From NCBI RefSeq assembly GCF_004027225.2, contig NC_046358.1, positions 2,384,720-2,448,719 on the forward strand: a stretch of DNA of 64,000 nucleotides, in the 5' to 3' direction. This DNA comes from Strigops habroptila. Its lineage: Eukaryota > Chordata > Aves > Psittaciformes > Psittacidae. Every line of letters begins with the position of its first letter. Within the stretch, counting starts at the first letter, position 1. Below are positions 50,801 through 63,832 of this stretch, piece after piece. A program made the position numbers and the translations under genes. Under the pieces are notes generated by a model. That model saw nothing but the letters and a program-made list of their open reading frames with translations. It had not been told where the DNA came from and searched no databases.

Positions 50801-53800
50801 CTTTAGTTAAGCCTACTACGCAGTCCAGGCTCTGGCACTCAGAGCCTTCTCTGGGAAATTCTGGGAGAAGGCTATTCACAGCTGACAGAGTAAAACCCTT
50901 GGAAGTGGGAGTGATGTCTGCCTCCCTGCTTGCTCGCCCTGAGCATGTGATTACAGCAGAGCTTTGGCCTGTCCTGGTGGCTTTATGAGTTGATGCTGCA
51001 ACAGGCTAACTCAAATTCTCTCTGATCCAGGAAGCACACAAGATGGTGAGAGAAGCAAACACTAAGCAGGCGGCATCAGAGAAACAGCTGAGGGAGGCAC
51101 GGGGGAAGGTGAGAATTCCACTCTCTGTGTCTTGATCTCTGTGCTAGCTTGGTGCCATCCCTGCCCAGCCTGGCCATGGTGCTGTTTGGCTGGAGGAGAG
51201 TAAAGGCTCTCTGAGATGCTGCATTTTGCTCTGTTCCCTCTCCAGCAGACACTGAGCGAGGGGGGTAAAGGCATCCTTGCAGTCTGCTGCTGATCCAGCT
51301 CCCCTTTGAGAGATGGATACCAAGGGATTGTAGCTGGATCCCTGTGGCTTTAGTATTTGGTGGGGTGCAACAAGCTCAAGCTCAGCAGGTGCTGAAGGTG
51401 CTGTTCACTCTTGCCTTGTCTCCTCAGATTGACATGCTGCAGGCAGAGGTAACAGCTCTGAAGACTCTGGTCATCACATCTACACCTTCCTCTCCCAACC
51501 GGGAGCTGCACCCTCAGCTCCAGAGCCCTTCTAAAGCTGGCTTCAGGAAAGGCCATGGGCGAAACAAAAGCACCAGCAGTGCAATGGTCTCAGCTGCCAG
51601 CCAGAATGTGACTCCAGAGCCCGTCAGCCGTGAGTGCAAAGAGGTGGGTAAGGGCCATTCACTGTGCTCAGGGAGCTGTGTGGTTCTAACTTGGGCTTCC
51701 TGGAGAGCTTTGTGATTTCAGTGTTGGGAGAAGCTGTTTGTGCAGTAACGTGGCTTGTTCCCTAAATTTGTGCTGAGGCAAGCTCTGGAGGGTTTCCATT
51801 TTGGAGGTTTCCTCTTCTGAGAAGCATGTTGAAGGCTGCGTCAGGACAACTGCTGGAGGAAGCAGCCAGGAGATCCCTGGAGGGCATGAGCAGATTCAGG
51901 AGTTACCAGAGCTGAGAGTGGATATATCAGGAGTTGCTGGGCAGAAGCCAGTTGCTTGCTGCACCTTGGCAGTTGAGTCCACTGCCTGTTCTGGTGTGAT
52001 TTGCTGTTGTTTCTTCTCTCTGCCTAGTTTGGCTTGGATACCAAGACACTTCCATCAGCTTCTAGGCTCTGTCACTTGCTGTTTTCATGGGCATGTCACT
52101 GTTCCTCTTCTTTGCAGAGCATATATTTAATTAATTATACTTAATTCCTTCCTCACTTGAAGGAACTGGGCAGAGAAGCATACGAAGCATTTGTGAATAT
52201 CTTTCAAACAAACTCTGTTTAATTCCCTTTGGTGATCCTTTGATAGTCCCCCACCTGCTGTGACCATGGGTGTAAGTAATGCTTCTTCCTGCTAGCAGGA
52301 CCTTTCCCAGTTTCCATCTGGGAACTTTCCACTAGCTAGATGTATACATAGCTGTCCTGGGGAGCAAGAATGAAAATGAGTGAGAATGTGGTGGGGGAAT
52401 ATGTCTCCCTAGTGATTTTTTTTTTGGGTGCTGTAGCCTCTGTCATGAAGAATTGTTGAGGGAAAACAAAGGCATCCAGTCACTTGGCTTGTGTGAGAGC
52501 GTATGCAGAAGAGCCACTTGTGAAATTAATGCTCTCACCAAACCAGGACTGTGCTGGCAACACTGGTAATGTCTGCTTTTGACAGTGGATTCAATGAATG
52601 TGCCTTGTCAGCTTCTGCACAGTGCTCTCGGTAGAGTTTGGATGAAATGCTTCAGGCAACATTGGCTATAGCTATTGTCCTGAGACAGCAATAACAATGA
52701 GAGAAGATCCTTTAACTATTCACAGGCAGAGAGGAACAAAGGTTATATGAGAAAGAAAGCCAGAGGAAAATGAGTTTGATAACTGTGAAGGCCTAGTTTC
52801 TCGTGGTCAAAACAGGGAACAGTCCAGATATGCTGGAAGCTGGAGTCAAATGCAGTCAGTTAGAAGCTACTTTGAGGGATGGGATGAAAAAGGTTTTAGT
52901 CTTTTTAAGGACCTGTGACTCCTCCCAGTGCTACCTATTTTTCCTCCAGTCAGAACAGAGGAGCTCCAAACTGAGAGCCCAGTTCAGTGAACCACTGACT
53001 ACCCTGTAGAAGCTGCCCTCTGCCTACAGTGAGCAGAGGTGACTTTTGCCTGTTGAGCAGTTCATTTTGCTCTTCTTGGCTCAGTCGCAATGCTCATGTT
53101 GATGATCTTTAGAGAAATACTGTCTCTTGTAAGTGACTTGCTGGTTAAAGATTTGGACCTGCCATTTCTTCAATTAGGCAACTTCCACATGATGCAGATA
53201 GCCTGGGCTTTAAAATCCCAATTCCAAGGTGACTAGTAATTTTATGTATCAAGGATGAGGTGGGTGGGGGGTTTTTTTGTTAACTTGTTGATTTCTGTCT
53301 CTCAAATTCCTTAATGGCCCATGTGAGAGGTGATAAAAGGGAACCTGGCGTTCAGTATTGGTGGTCTGTGGAAAAGACATGCCACATCTTAAATTGAACC
53401 TAAAAATTACAGAATTTGTTCCCTTTTTGCACCTCAAGCTGAAGACAAAAGGTGAGGCTTGTGTCCCTGTGATGTCTTAAGCAACGTGCTTAGTCCCCTG
53501 AAAGGGAGGACTTGAGTCTGTCTTTGTACCTTCTATTTTGTCTCATGTTTGTTGCTTCCCTTTCTTGCCTGTCTCTCTAAACCTTTTCCTTCACTGTCTG
53601 TCTCTTGCTCTGCCCTCAAAGTCTGGGTTACCTGCTCTCCTCTCTCTGCTCCTCTGTTTCATCCCTGGGAAGGCAATCCACATCACCTATGAACCAAGCT
53701 GGCAGGCCTTGGGGGCAGATGCTTCCTCGTCCTTGCAGCAGGTAACCTTTCTGGACAGCACTGGGGACGGGTGGGACACATCTACCTCTCACACTTCCAG

Positions 53801-56800
53801 CCTTTCAGTTCCAGCTTCCTTTTATGCTAACCTCCATATTTTGTTTTCTTTTTGTTTTTCTCCATTTGTTTTTCCATCTTGTGGCTCTGAAGCTGTCTCC
53901 TGGTGCCAGGTGAGCAGTGTCCATAGCATAGAGTGAATGTGCTAGAACCCAGACCTATTTCCAGCTTTGTTCACCTATGTTCTTTGTGTTGCTCAGCAGG
54001 GTTTCTTTAGTTTTGTTTTTCCTTTCACCAGCTTTAACAGGATTTGCTGGCCTTTTAAGGAGAAGCCCTGTCAGTCAGGTTGGTGGTTTGGCTAATGATC
54101 CATCTGGGGTTTAAATACCAAGTCGCAGAGAGTCTCTCCATCCAGACAGAGATGGAGGGAACAGCCTTCGTGCTGTCCTGGGTCCCATGTTGCTAAGCAG
54201 TGATAATGCTTGCAAGCCCAAAGCAATAAGCAGACATTAGAATGAGGGAAGCTGTTCCTGCTCCTTGAGTTCCCTTTGAGAGAGCTCTTTTCCTACACTC
54301 AGCTTGCCTCTGCAAGCCCGTGTGGCTTCCCAGTGCTCCCATTACTTCTGCAACTCCCCAAAGACCAGAGTTCTGGGCTTGGAGTGGTCTTTAAAGGGCT
54401 GGCATACCCTGTGAGCTCATACTTGGGCTCACCGAATGTAGTCCTGCTGATGGCTGTTTATTCATAGCTTTTTCCAATTCCTTCTTTTCTGTAGCAATCC
54501 TTTCCTTACAGAATGGTTCTGCCTCCTGGGTGCCATTGCCACTGTGCTTTGTCATTCAGCTGCTCTCATCATTCCTGCCATGGGCTGAGTGAGCACTTGG
54601 TCTGTTTGGTGGTTGTGTCGTGGCTTTCCTGCAGCAGAGCTGCTGCCCTGTCCTGGAGGAAGATGGGATAGAGAGATGCCTGCAGGTTGCTGTCGGAATA
54701 AGCCCAGTATGGCTGTGTCAGTCTGGCTGATGGGTGGGAGATGAAAGATCCTTGGAGCAAACCAGCTTCCCTCAGACACTTCTGTAATGTCTGAGCCTTT
54801 CTAGCTGCCAAAGCAGATGCTTTGTAATTAGGTTACCTACATAGGAAAAGATACCTTTTGACATGGTATCTCTTCCTCCACTCACCTTTCCTCTTCCTTC
54901 TCCTCTTGGACACTTGCTGCAGGTCGACTCCATTTTATTTGCTGAGTTCCAGGCCTGGAAGGAATCTCCAACCTTGGATAAATCCTGCTCCTTCCTGGAC
55001 AGAATTTATCGAGAAGATGTAGGACCTTGTCTGGACTTCACTAAGCAGGAGGTGAGTGCTAGAAAGGAGGACAAAAACTGCACAATCTGGCAGCATCAAA
55101 GTTACACCTTTATGGAGGTGACCTTTGCACATTCCTGTCTGCGTTCTCTTTGCCACAGCTGTCGGAGCTGGTGCGAGTGGCTGTGGAGCAGAATACACTC
55201 ACCATTGAGCCGGTGGCTTCCCAGACACTGCCTGTGATGAAGGTGTCAGCAGAAGAGTGTGGGGGACCGAAGTAAGGCACTGTGCTTATCCTCTCTTGTC
55301 CTCTCCTTGCTACTGATCTTTTTGTACCGTCTAGTGGAGTTTGGCCAGGCTTTGCTCAGTCAGTTTAGATGAACAGTTCAAAGGGCTCAGCTGAGTGTTC
55401 TCCTAGCCTATGACCAGTGGTAGTTCAGCTCTACTAGTTCCATGAGAAGGGGAATTAGCTCAGTTGATGTACTGTAGGTGACTGTTTTGGGAGGTAACCT
55501 AGTGATGTGTTAGTGACTTTGGCTTGGAAGAGTTGGGGTTTTTTTCCCCTTAAGGTAGCAACTTGTTTAATGTTCTCTGAAGGTGTGTTTGTGCATAACT
55601 TAGGGTGAAAAGATTAAGTCAGAGCTGCAGAGCGGTGAGGCACTGGAACAGGCTGCCCAAGGAACCTGTGGCTGCCCCATCCCTGGCAGTGTTCAAGGCT
55701 AGGTTGGACACAGGGGCTTGGAGCAACCTGCTCTAGTGGAAGGTGTCCCTGCCCGTGGCAGGGGGTTGGAACTGGATGAGCTTTAAGATCCCTTCCAACC
55801 CAAACCCTTCTATGATTATCTCATGGTTTTGCATCTTGTGAGGCTTGAGCTCACCTTGTGCTCCTGACCTTGCTGGTGTACCAGGTGGGTTTGAGCCTAG
55901 GTCAGAAGAGATCTTCCCTTGCTGCATACCATCTTCACCACATCATGCTGTCACTTTGCCATCAGAGCCCCCAGAGCCCATAGCAGCTCTGGGGCTATGG
56001 GTGCTTCAGAACTTATGTGACTGTATCTGATATGACAGAAAACTTGAGATTGACTCAAAGAGGAGGAGCTTTATGATATTCCAGATGAAGTGACATGAGG
56101 AGGACATGTATTCCAGGTGAAGATAGGGGATTCTATTCAGCTATTAAATTTAAGTTCAGTCAGGGCTCTATCTCTTTATTCTTCCCTCCCTTACCTGCAA
56201 GCACCTTCTAAGCTAAGGTGTTTCTGTAACAGTAAATGCTGCATGCAGGTTTCCTACCACTCTCCTCTGTGTTTTCTATCATCTTCAGGCAAATTGTTCC
56301 ATGAGTGTGTGTCAGGCCTGTTCCAAGAACAACCCATCCTGTGTTTATCCTTAGTGGTTTTCTTTGATTTCTTTTTTTATGTCTTCACAGTGGGTTCCGG
56401 TCACAAATTGTAACGTAAGTGAAGTATTTATTTTTCAGTCAGTGATCAAAGATCTCTAATCCATTAACAAGTTACTAACTTAGTGCCATTTAGAAGCTTT
56501 GAGGCTGGAGCTGAACTAAGCTAACTTTTTAACCCTGTTTAATTCCCACCCAGACACAGGACAGTGAGGAATCTTGCTTTTGGCAATAAAGGACCTGAAA
56601 GGAATGTGTTCCCCTTTGTTTCCCAGATGCAAACCACTGATTTTTGTGGCAACTTTGGACATGCTGTGGACCAGCATGAGGATGATAAGGGGGCTGGAGC
56701 ACCTCCTGTATGAAGACAGGCTGAGAAAGTTGGGGCTGTTCAGCCTGGAGAGGAGAAGCTGCTGGAGACCTCGGAGCAGCTTCCAGTGTCTGAAGGGGGC

Positions 56801-59800
56801 TACAAGGATGCTGGAGAGGGACTCTTCATCAGGGACTGTAGCGACAGGACAAGGGGTGATGGGTTCAAACTGAAACAGGGGAAGTTCAGGTTGGATATAA
56901 GGAAGAAGTTCTTCCCTGTAAGGGTGGTGAGGCACTGGAACAGGTTGCCCAGGGAAGTGGTGAATGCTCCATCCCTGGCAGTGTTCAAGGCCAGGTTGGT
57001 CAAAGCCTTGGGTGACATGGTCTGGTGTGAGGTATTCCTGCCCATGGCAGGGGTTTGGAACTAGATCTTAAGGTTCTCTCTAACCCAGACTATTCTGTGA
57101 TTCTATGACCAGAAAGGAGAAAGTTTGGGTTCCTGCCCAAGCTGGGACCCACCAGACCTACTTTTCTGTACCCTACTGTACTCAGTGCATCAGTTTGAGC
57201 AAGTCTAGGCAGGCAGGGACTAAGTTGGCCACTATGTGTCACTGCCTATATAGCATCAGAGCAAAATGCTGGCAAGAAGGTGATGAGGACAACTGGCTTT
57301 CATGATGGCATGCCCAGCAAAATGCCATGGGTGTTGTAGAATGCTGAAGGGCAGTGTCCGAATAGTTTAGGTTTATTCTAAAGCTGGTTTAGGTTACTTC
57401 TAGCTATGATTGTGATACCTGGGGTTACAGTAAGTAGTATCAACCAAGCCAAGAGTGACCAGCTGGAGTCTCTTTTTCCCTGTATGCTGCAATGCTCAAA
57501 TTTGGGACCTCTTAAAGGTATCTTGCTTACAAAGGTATCAGTCATCCTGCAACTGCTGTGAATTTGATCCCCTTAAGTTATTATTTGGTCAATGATGACT
57601 TCTCTAAAACATTTGCTGCTGTGTGTTGTCCTCTTCCATGGCCCACAGAGCAATTTTTTGCAGCTGGGGAGCAATGTCCCTCTTCTCCCCATAGGACCAC
57701 TAAGTCTCTGGAGAACATGCTAATGACTGTGCAGCAGAATATTCTGCTTTACTGCTTAAAGTGGTGATGAAGGAAGGACAACTGGCTGGTGCTGGGAACC
57801 ATTTGACTAGCAAATAAGGGAAGGAAATGGCAAGAAGATAGAGGTGTGCTGCCCCCTTGGTGATTACATCTTTTTGAGGCCTCCCTGGGAGCTGAGCTGT
57901 CTGGAAAAGACTCTTTTCTTCACTCAGTCTGAAATCTCCTTACAGTTGTGAAGCCAAACTTCTTCCCTGTCTGCACAAGAAGGGATTGCTTGTTCATAGG
58001 AACTACAAGCCTCAACCAAAACCCCCTGAAGTCAATAGAAAGTCACTCCATGTGGCTTCAACTAGAGTAGGTTCGGATCAGGCCCAAATTAATAAAGAGG
58101 AGTCTGGCATAAAGCCTGCAGTGTTGCTTTTTTTGAGCTCTCAGCATGTGCAAATTCTGCTCAAATGCTGGATTTACCTGTTTTGGAAGCAGGTTTAGTC
58201 CCCAGCCAGCATGTTTGTGTCCCATCAGAAAAGGTGAAGCACCTGAGCAGAACTCCTTCAGCAAAAGCCTTGCCTGGACATAGAGATGTGCAGAGACTGG
58301 ATGACACTTGTTATGCTCTGCTCCAGCCTCATCTCTTTAATGTTTTCTGTGGTTTTGTCTTGGGCTGTCTGCCAGGGAAAGGGTACAGCCTTTGCTTGGG
58401 CAGGGAATAATTCATGATTCCACATATTTAGCCTAAGGTCTCCTAAACTTGCCATTTATGCAATCTTGCTAGGAGCCAAAGGCTTATATCAGCCATGGTT
58501 TTTTATTTCTTCAGCTGACTGACACAGGTCTGGCTTCTGAGCTCCCACTTCCACCTCTCGTGGATAGTCTTGAGGTTGTTGAATTGCTGTGCAGTGGATT
58601 GGTGAAGGCTGAAGTGTGTGTTTCTTTGCCTGCAGGAAGTGTGCTCTGAGTGGCCTCCCCAGGACCTGCAAGCACCGCATCATGCTGGGGGATTCTGGGA
58701 ATTACTACTACATTTCACCATCCTGCAGGGCCAGGGTAAGTCCTTTCATATTCCCAGCATGCCTCAGCCTTCCAGAATTGTTCCAAGCCCTGACATGGAG
58801 ATGCTCTTGAGGGTCAGCCCTAAACTTGCAAAGACCTGTAGGGCTTGAGTTTGTTCCTGAGCCAAGGTGGCTCTTGGTCAATGACAAGGGTGTCATGCTC
58901 TGGTGCTCTACCTTATATTCCTTCAGGTAACCTGTCTTCAGTGTGTTCACTTTCCATGGTTTGACTCAATACAGGGCTTTGATTGTTCTGCTTTATTGTT
59001 ATTTTTTAATTCTCCTTTGTAAAACACAGTAATTTTCTGCTCTTTAAATGCTGGCCCTTGTTACTGTTCCAGTACAGATCAGTGACTCAAATAGTTGTGA
59101 GAACAAGCTGTCCTTTCTTTGGAGGGAAGGGAGAAGATGAATGATCTGTTAATGTTACTGCTGAGGCTCTGATTCAATGGAGCGTTTTAGAAGTTTTCTT
59201 TCCTGAGTTACATATCAGAGATCCTGCAACATGTGATTATTTCTGAGACAAAAAATTGGGTTTGTGCATGGACTTAAGTTGACTGATTTTTGTCACTTGC
59301 ATGGAAGTACTCTAATCATAGAATCATAAAATCATGGAATGATTTGGGTTGGAAAGGGTCTTAAAGCTCATACAGTTCCAACCCCCTGCCATGGGCAGGG
59401 ACACCTTCCACTAGAGCAGGTTGCTCCAAGCCCCATCCAACCTGGCCTTGAACACTGCCAGGTATGGGGCAGCCACAACTTCCTTGGGCAACCTCTTCCA
59501 GTGCCTCACATAATGTGTCACAAATGTCCTTATCTCCCTGCACAAACCTTTAATTCCAAAGATTTTCCTTCAGTCAGAGAACAGCGCTCTCTGAAGGAAG
59601 ATCATGGACTTTGCTGCCACGTTTAGTGATTACTTATGTCTCAAATCTGTAGTAGTTTGAAGTTCTTCCACAGTGTGTCTCATGGATAGTGTAGTATCTT
59701 GGCATGGGATTGCAGATGCCCAGAATTTTGATTTTAGTTTGTTTAAAACCAGCTTTCTTCTTATCTCTTTCCATGTGGTGGTATGTAGTACTATTTCTCA

Positions 59801-60454
59801 GGTGCTCAACACTAAAAGCTCTCCTGCTGGGTGCTGTGCAAGCCTCTTGACAGGTAAATCAGTTCTGTAGCTGACTCTTCTTTCCCTTCTCTCCCTCAGA
59901 TCACAGCGGTGTGCAACTTCTTCACATACATTCGCTATATCCAGCAGGGCTTGGTGAGGCAAGATGGTAAGAGGGGATAGTAGCTGGCTGTGGTGGGGAT
60001 GCCTTCTGTGGGCCCTTGGGAGGAGTTAAGAGGTCCTGTTCAGTGTGACAGGAATTGGGGCCAGCTTGGGGTACCCTGAACTCCCTGTGTCTTTAAGAAA
60101 TGGTTAAATGATAGAAGACAGGCGTGAGCAGGAGGAATAGATGCGCCTATTCCTTGCTCATCAGCTTGCTGGGAGCTTTGCCCTGGAGTGGAGCTGATGA
60201 GGGGTGACCTGATGGGTTTGTCCTGCTGAGTGTTTGCCTGCTTCACTCTGGGCATGAGCCTGGCTGGGCTCCAAGCACAGCATAACATGAGCTGGCATCC
60301 AGCTGTGCCTTGCTTACTGATGTTTGGTATTGATTTTTCCTTCTCTTCCCCACACCCTTTTTGCTTTGCAGTGGAGCTGATGTACTGGGAGGTCATGCGG
60401 CTCCGGAGAGAGATGTCTCTGGCCAAACTTGGGTTTTATCCCAGTGAGATGTAA
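44563..60454 (+). CDS. RAB3IL1: RAB3A-interacting protein-like 1 (GRAB), Rab exchange factor
   Basis: This is a guanine-nucleotide exchange factor of the Sec2/Rabin8 family that activates RAB3A and RAB8 in exocytosis and ciliary transport. Ten coding exons, all GT-AG: 44563-44573, 48734-48968, 49457-49552, 51031-51108, 51428-51643, 54923-55051, 55159-55271, 58636-58735, 59900-59966 and 60372-60454. They give 375 residues (382 in human). The first exon encodes only MRR and two bases of Gly4; its phase fits the next exon exactly, but this start is the least certain part. Domains: variable N-terminus, then [20 protein letters not shown] opening the long Sec2 coiled coil (about residues 60-155, ending [15 protein letters not shown]), a Ser/Pro-rich linker with NKSTSSAM, and the conserved C-terminal domain from [20 protein letters not shown] to [10 protein letters not shown] and EMSLAKLGF. 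Intron 1 is about 4.2 kb and carries a CR1. Confidence 0.95.
44934..45092 (+). repeat. CR1 LINE 3'-end fragment in RAB3IL1 intron 1
   Basis: The last 155 bases of the abundant subfamily, starting 'gctgccccatccctggcag' and ending in a decayed tail ('agtctgtgactgtgtgatag'). Confidence 0.93.
45093..48733. other. RAB3IL1 intron 1, remainder
   Basis: No second gene or repeat recognised. It contains a T run at 45519-45531. A minus-strand open frame of 171 codons at 47022-47537 has low-complexity composition and no domain, and is not called. Confidence 0.5.
53673..53741 (+). other. RAB3IL1: Candidate in-frame cassette exon of RAB3IL1
   Basis: Between the exons ending at 51643 and starting at 54923 lies a 69-base segment with a pyrimidine-rich acceptor (ctgtttcatccctgggaag) and donor (CAG/gtaacc). 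It is exactly 23 codons with no stop ([14 protein letters not shown]...SLQQ), and both neighbouring exons meet at a codon boundary, so including it would keep the frame and give 398 residues. It would insert after Glu212, in the linker between coiled coil and C-terminal domain. I do not recognise the peptide from human RAB3IL1. Confidence 0.4.
55630..55817 (+). repeat. CR1 LINE 3'-end fragment in RAB3IL1 intron
   Basis: From 'gcggtgaggcactggaacagg' to 'acccttctatgattatc'. It mixes wording of the two CR1 types at its left end. Sense orientation relative to the gene. Confidence 0.94.
56668..57110 (+). repeat. CR1 LINE fragment in RAB3IL1 intron
   Basis: Begins at 'ccagcatgaggatgataagg', just after the end of the ORF2 region, and runs through the 3' part to 'ctattctgtgattctatgacc'. 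It shares with the 11.8 kb copy the phrases 'ggggctgttcagcctggag' and 'tgaagggggctacaaggatg', so both are one subfamily. Its 3' end ('gcattcctgcccatggcagg') differs from the abundant set. Confidence 0.95.
59318..59512 (-). repeat. CR1 LINE 3'-end fragment in RAB3IL1 intron
   Basis: Three tail units ('aatcatagaatcataaaatcatgg') followed by 165 bases of the 3' region, ending at 'cttccagtgcctcac'. It is antisense to the gene. Confidence 0.94.
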
Positions 60455-62970
60455 GCAGAGGCTTGAGCACAGAAGGAAACTGGTCCTGTATGAACAGCTT
60501 GTCAAATGTAGTCTGCCAAACAGACGAATGCAGTGCCTCTCCTGCAATGGGCCTTACTTGCTCCCCATTCTTCCTCTGCGTGAAGCTGATCAAGGAGCAA
60601 GAAGCACAAGTTCCACCCTCAGCTCTCCCACGTCTCCAGCTGTGACTGGACTGCAGCTGCCAAGCTACCCCCTCAGAGCTAGGCTGGCCCTGACTGCTCT
60701 GTGGTGGCCGCCTATAGACTGTCCTCTATGGAGTCTCCTGTATGCAGTGTATATCCATATGTTTTTTTAAAACTTTTGTTTTTATATGCAGTCTGCTTTG
60801 GCATAACCTGAGGCCAGCCCTGGGCAAGGCAGGAGTCCTGGACCTTCTTTGTAAGCAAGACTTTCAGGACAGATGCTGGCTGTCTGTCCATCCAATCCAC
60901 TTATTCTTTGGGGTGGAGGGTGCTGTCCCCAGCCATACACTTAGGTCCTGCTGACCACTTCCCTAATGGCCTTGTAAATGCCAGCAGCACACAATAATCT
61001 TATGGAGAGCCATGAACAGCCTGTTTCCAAGTACTTCCTTGTTCCTTTTAAAGGAGCCTGCAAGAGAAGCTTTCTGCCAACTGAATCACAAAGAGGGATT
61101 TGTTTCTGGTTTTAGCTTGCGATTTGGCACGGGGTGATCCAGGCTGGGGGAACAGCCAGAGCAGGGGTCAGAGCTGTGCACCTGAGGCCTTCAGCAGAAG
61201 AAATGAGCAGGGAAATCCATAACTCTCTGCTGGCTGCAGCTTGGCTGCAGTTGGTTCAGGATGTTTTCTCCTGGTCTAGAACATCTGCAATTGCCCTGTG
61301 ACAATCCTTGGTGCAGAAGTACCCCCATGGTGCTCTTAGATAAAAACCTCACCCACAAACATGCCTTTGAGGTGTTCCTGCTCTGAGGGAGCTTTGGGCA
61401 GTGCTGTTCCCACTGTTCAGATAGGAATCATGGTCCCAGGCTGGGGATGCTCCAGAAGGAGCATGCCTTGAGTCCTGAGGCCTCCCTTATATGACATTGT
61501 GCCTAGAAATGCATGTCCACTGGGAATCCCAGCTTCTGCCATTCCCAATGAGGAAATCTGAGACATCTTCGTGTGCACATGAGGGATGTGGCTATGGTTC
61601 CTGTCTGCCTCAGAATGTTCTGGGAGGGAATACTAAAGCTGTTGGAATGCAGAGGCCTGCTATAGTTTGAGCTCAGACCCAGGCTTTTATGTACTGGGCT
61701 GTGTTAAAGCCATGACAGTGTTTTATAGCCAATTTAGCCTTTTTTTCAGTGACTCTGGAATCTGCTCAGCCACCACCCAATGAAACCCTGGGGTTTTCAT
61801 CTCGTGGCATTTCTGCACTCTTGACTGGCATGTCACCCTGTCCCTCTGCCATCATCATAACTGTCATCTTAGCAAGTCGGTGTCCAGAACCATATCACCA
61901 TCCTCAGCTCCATTAAGTTTCATCTTCTCCTGAGAGATGCTACAGTAGGAACTCTTATCTTCAGTGGAAGAAAACTGAGCTGCTGTGTTTCTGTCCAGAG
62001 GAGGAAGGAATAAACAGGGAAGGTGAAAGTCATGGTTTGGAATTTGATGTAAGGACAGTTTCACAGCAGAGCTGAGAAAACCTTCCTGTAGGAGACCCCC
62101 ATGAGCACAATAATCTTTGCAGTCACTGAGCACACTCACAGTATGCTGCTGAGTTGCTTCTCAGGGGACTTCTTTCCTTATAGCTATACTGGCTATATGG
62201 AAGGTCTAATAGCCATGTGAAATTTGAATTGACATCCCCAGAGCTGGGAGGACACATTCCTGACAATAGATAGGAGCATTGAATCCACCTCCTTCAGCTC
62301 AGAAAGGGCTGACCTCCAAGATTGAGTTCTGAACACCTCAGATCTGCTTTTGCTTGCCATAGCTGAGTGTCTCAACTCATGCTGCTCACCCTAGCTAGAT
62401 GAGTTTGTTATATCTGCTACTCTTCACCAAAGGAATGTGTCTTAAATGTGAAGTAAAAGCCTGGAAAATACATCTTTGGGTAAGGGTATGGCTGGGTCTT
62501 GAGCTAGTGATAAACCTGCATCTCTTGGTAGAGTCTGTGATGATTTAACATCAGCTTTTCCAGAGGAGAAACTAGAAGTATCCTTCCCCAGCTAAAGATT
62601 CCAGCTCAGGTAAATCCTACCCCTGGCAGTTTCTCCTTGTATCTGCTCCCCCTGTCATTCTGATCTCTACAGTCCTGTGCCATTCACTGCTACATTGCAC
62701 AACAGACGTGGCTGCCTTGCAGCACTGGGAATGAGATGATCTTTTTCTGTAGGAGATGTTTTGGTTTGTGGGATATTCCCTCTGCCCCTGGTGTCACTTT
62801 GTAAAGCACTTTGAGATGAAAGGAATTGAAGAAAAGCATTGTATAAGGTTGTCTTCCATTTGAAGCAAAAGAGAACAATTTGTAGATTAATATGAAGTCA
62901 CTCCGTTAACAGCGGGATGGTTGCACCCTGCTCTTTATTACAGGAAAATAAACATTTGCTATTAACCTCT
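60455..62970 (+). terminator. RAB3IL1: RAB3IL1 3' UTR and poly(A) signals
   Basis: After the stop codon about 2.5 kb of sequence is free of recognised repeats. AATAAA occurs at 62009-62014 and 62947-62952; the second is followed by a T- and GT-rich stretch and is the better candidate. A repeat-free block flanked by repeat-bearing sequence on both sides fits a long 3' UTR. Which signal is used cannot be settled from sequence. Confidence 0.55.
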
Positions 62971-63209
62971 TTAAGAGTCTGGTGCAGTTCTAGGGCTGGG
63001 TTGGTTGGGGCATGTGTGTTTGGTGGTAAAAAGAAGAATCGGGTTTGGCTGGTGATGTGTGCTCTGTGCTTCTTATCACTGTGTGTCCTAAGGGACTGGG
63101 GTTTTCTTCATCAGTTTGTCTCTCCAGTAGCTGGTTTCTCCCTGACTTCACCTGGGGACTGACAGCATTTTGGTAGCAAGCAGAGTTCTTCCACAGGTAT
63201 TTCAACACA

Positions 63210-63360
63210 TAATCACAGACTGGTTTGTGTTGGAAGGGATCTTAAAGCTCCTCCAGTTCCAACCCCCTGCCATGGGCAGGGACACCTTCCGCTAGAGCAG
63301 GTTGCTCCAAGCCCCTGTGTCCAACCTGGCCTTGAACACTGCCAGGGATGGGGCAGCCAA
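63210..63360 (-). repeat. CR1 LINE 3'-end fragment (minus)
   Basis: Degenerate tail 'ataatcacagactggtttg' and 130 bases of the abundant subfamily, cut at 'ggatggggcagccaag'. Confidence 0.93.
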
Positions 63361-63726
63361 GTCATCCAGGCATGGAGGAGGAAACCAACTGGTGATTGCA
63401 GAGCAGGGGCAGTGCTGGTGGTGTCTGCTCATCCCACCTGTGAGCAGTGGGAAGCTGCCAGGAAAGTCAGGACATATCCCCAGAGGTGGATGGAGGAGAC
63501 AGGGAGGAGGTAGCAGCCACCAGGACCAGCAGCAGATATGACGGAGTTATTAGAAGGGCTGTCCTCCTGCCACACTCAGAGCTGTGTCTGCACATCCCTG
63601 ATGGGTCTGGAATGGGCTGCTGCCTGCACTCAGGTAACTGTGAAGTTGCTCTGTGCTTTTTCACACCTGAGCTGTCCTGTGTTAAGCAGCCAGGTTTTGA
63701 ACTGAGAGCTGTCTCCAGAAAGGGAT
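63361..63726. other. Intergenic DNA, nothing recognised
   Basis: A donor-like site (ctcag/gtaact) at about 63633 ends a GC-moderate block with an open plus frame, but no protein family was recognised. In mammals the FADS genes follow RAB3IL1; no desaturase exon is seen before the window ends. Confidence 0.4.
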
Positions 63727-63832
63727 TTATTTTTATTTTTATTATTTTATTTAGATTATTTTTCTTTTATTACCTTTTTTCTTTTTCTAAATTTTAATTT
63801 ATTTTTAATTTTTTAATTTTTTACTTTTATCC
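63727..63832. repeat. AT-rich low-complexity tract
   Basis: About 100 bases made almost wholly of tttta/ttaat units. It is a low-complexity sequence, possibly the remnant of a poly(A/T) tail, but no element could be identified beside it. Confidence 0.8.

Noticed and set aside
53880-53912. A possible 17-base micro-exon after the cassette exon candidate (between ctctgaag and gtgagc).
   Set aside because: Its length would break the RAB3IL1 frame, and the site looks like a chance AG/GT pair.
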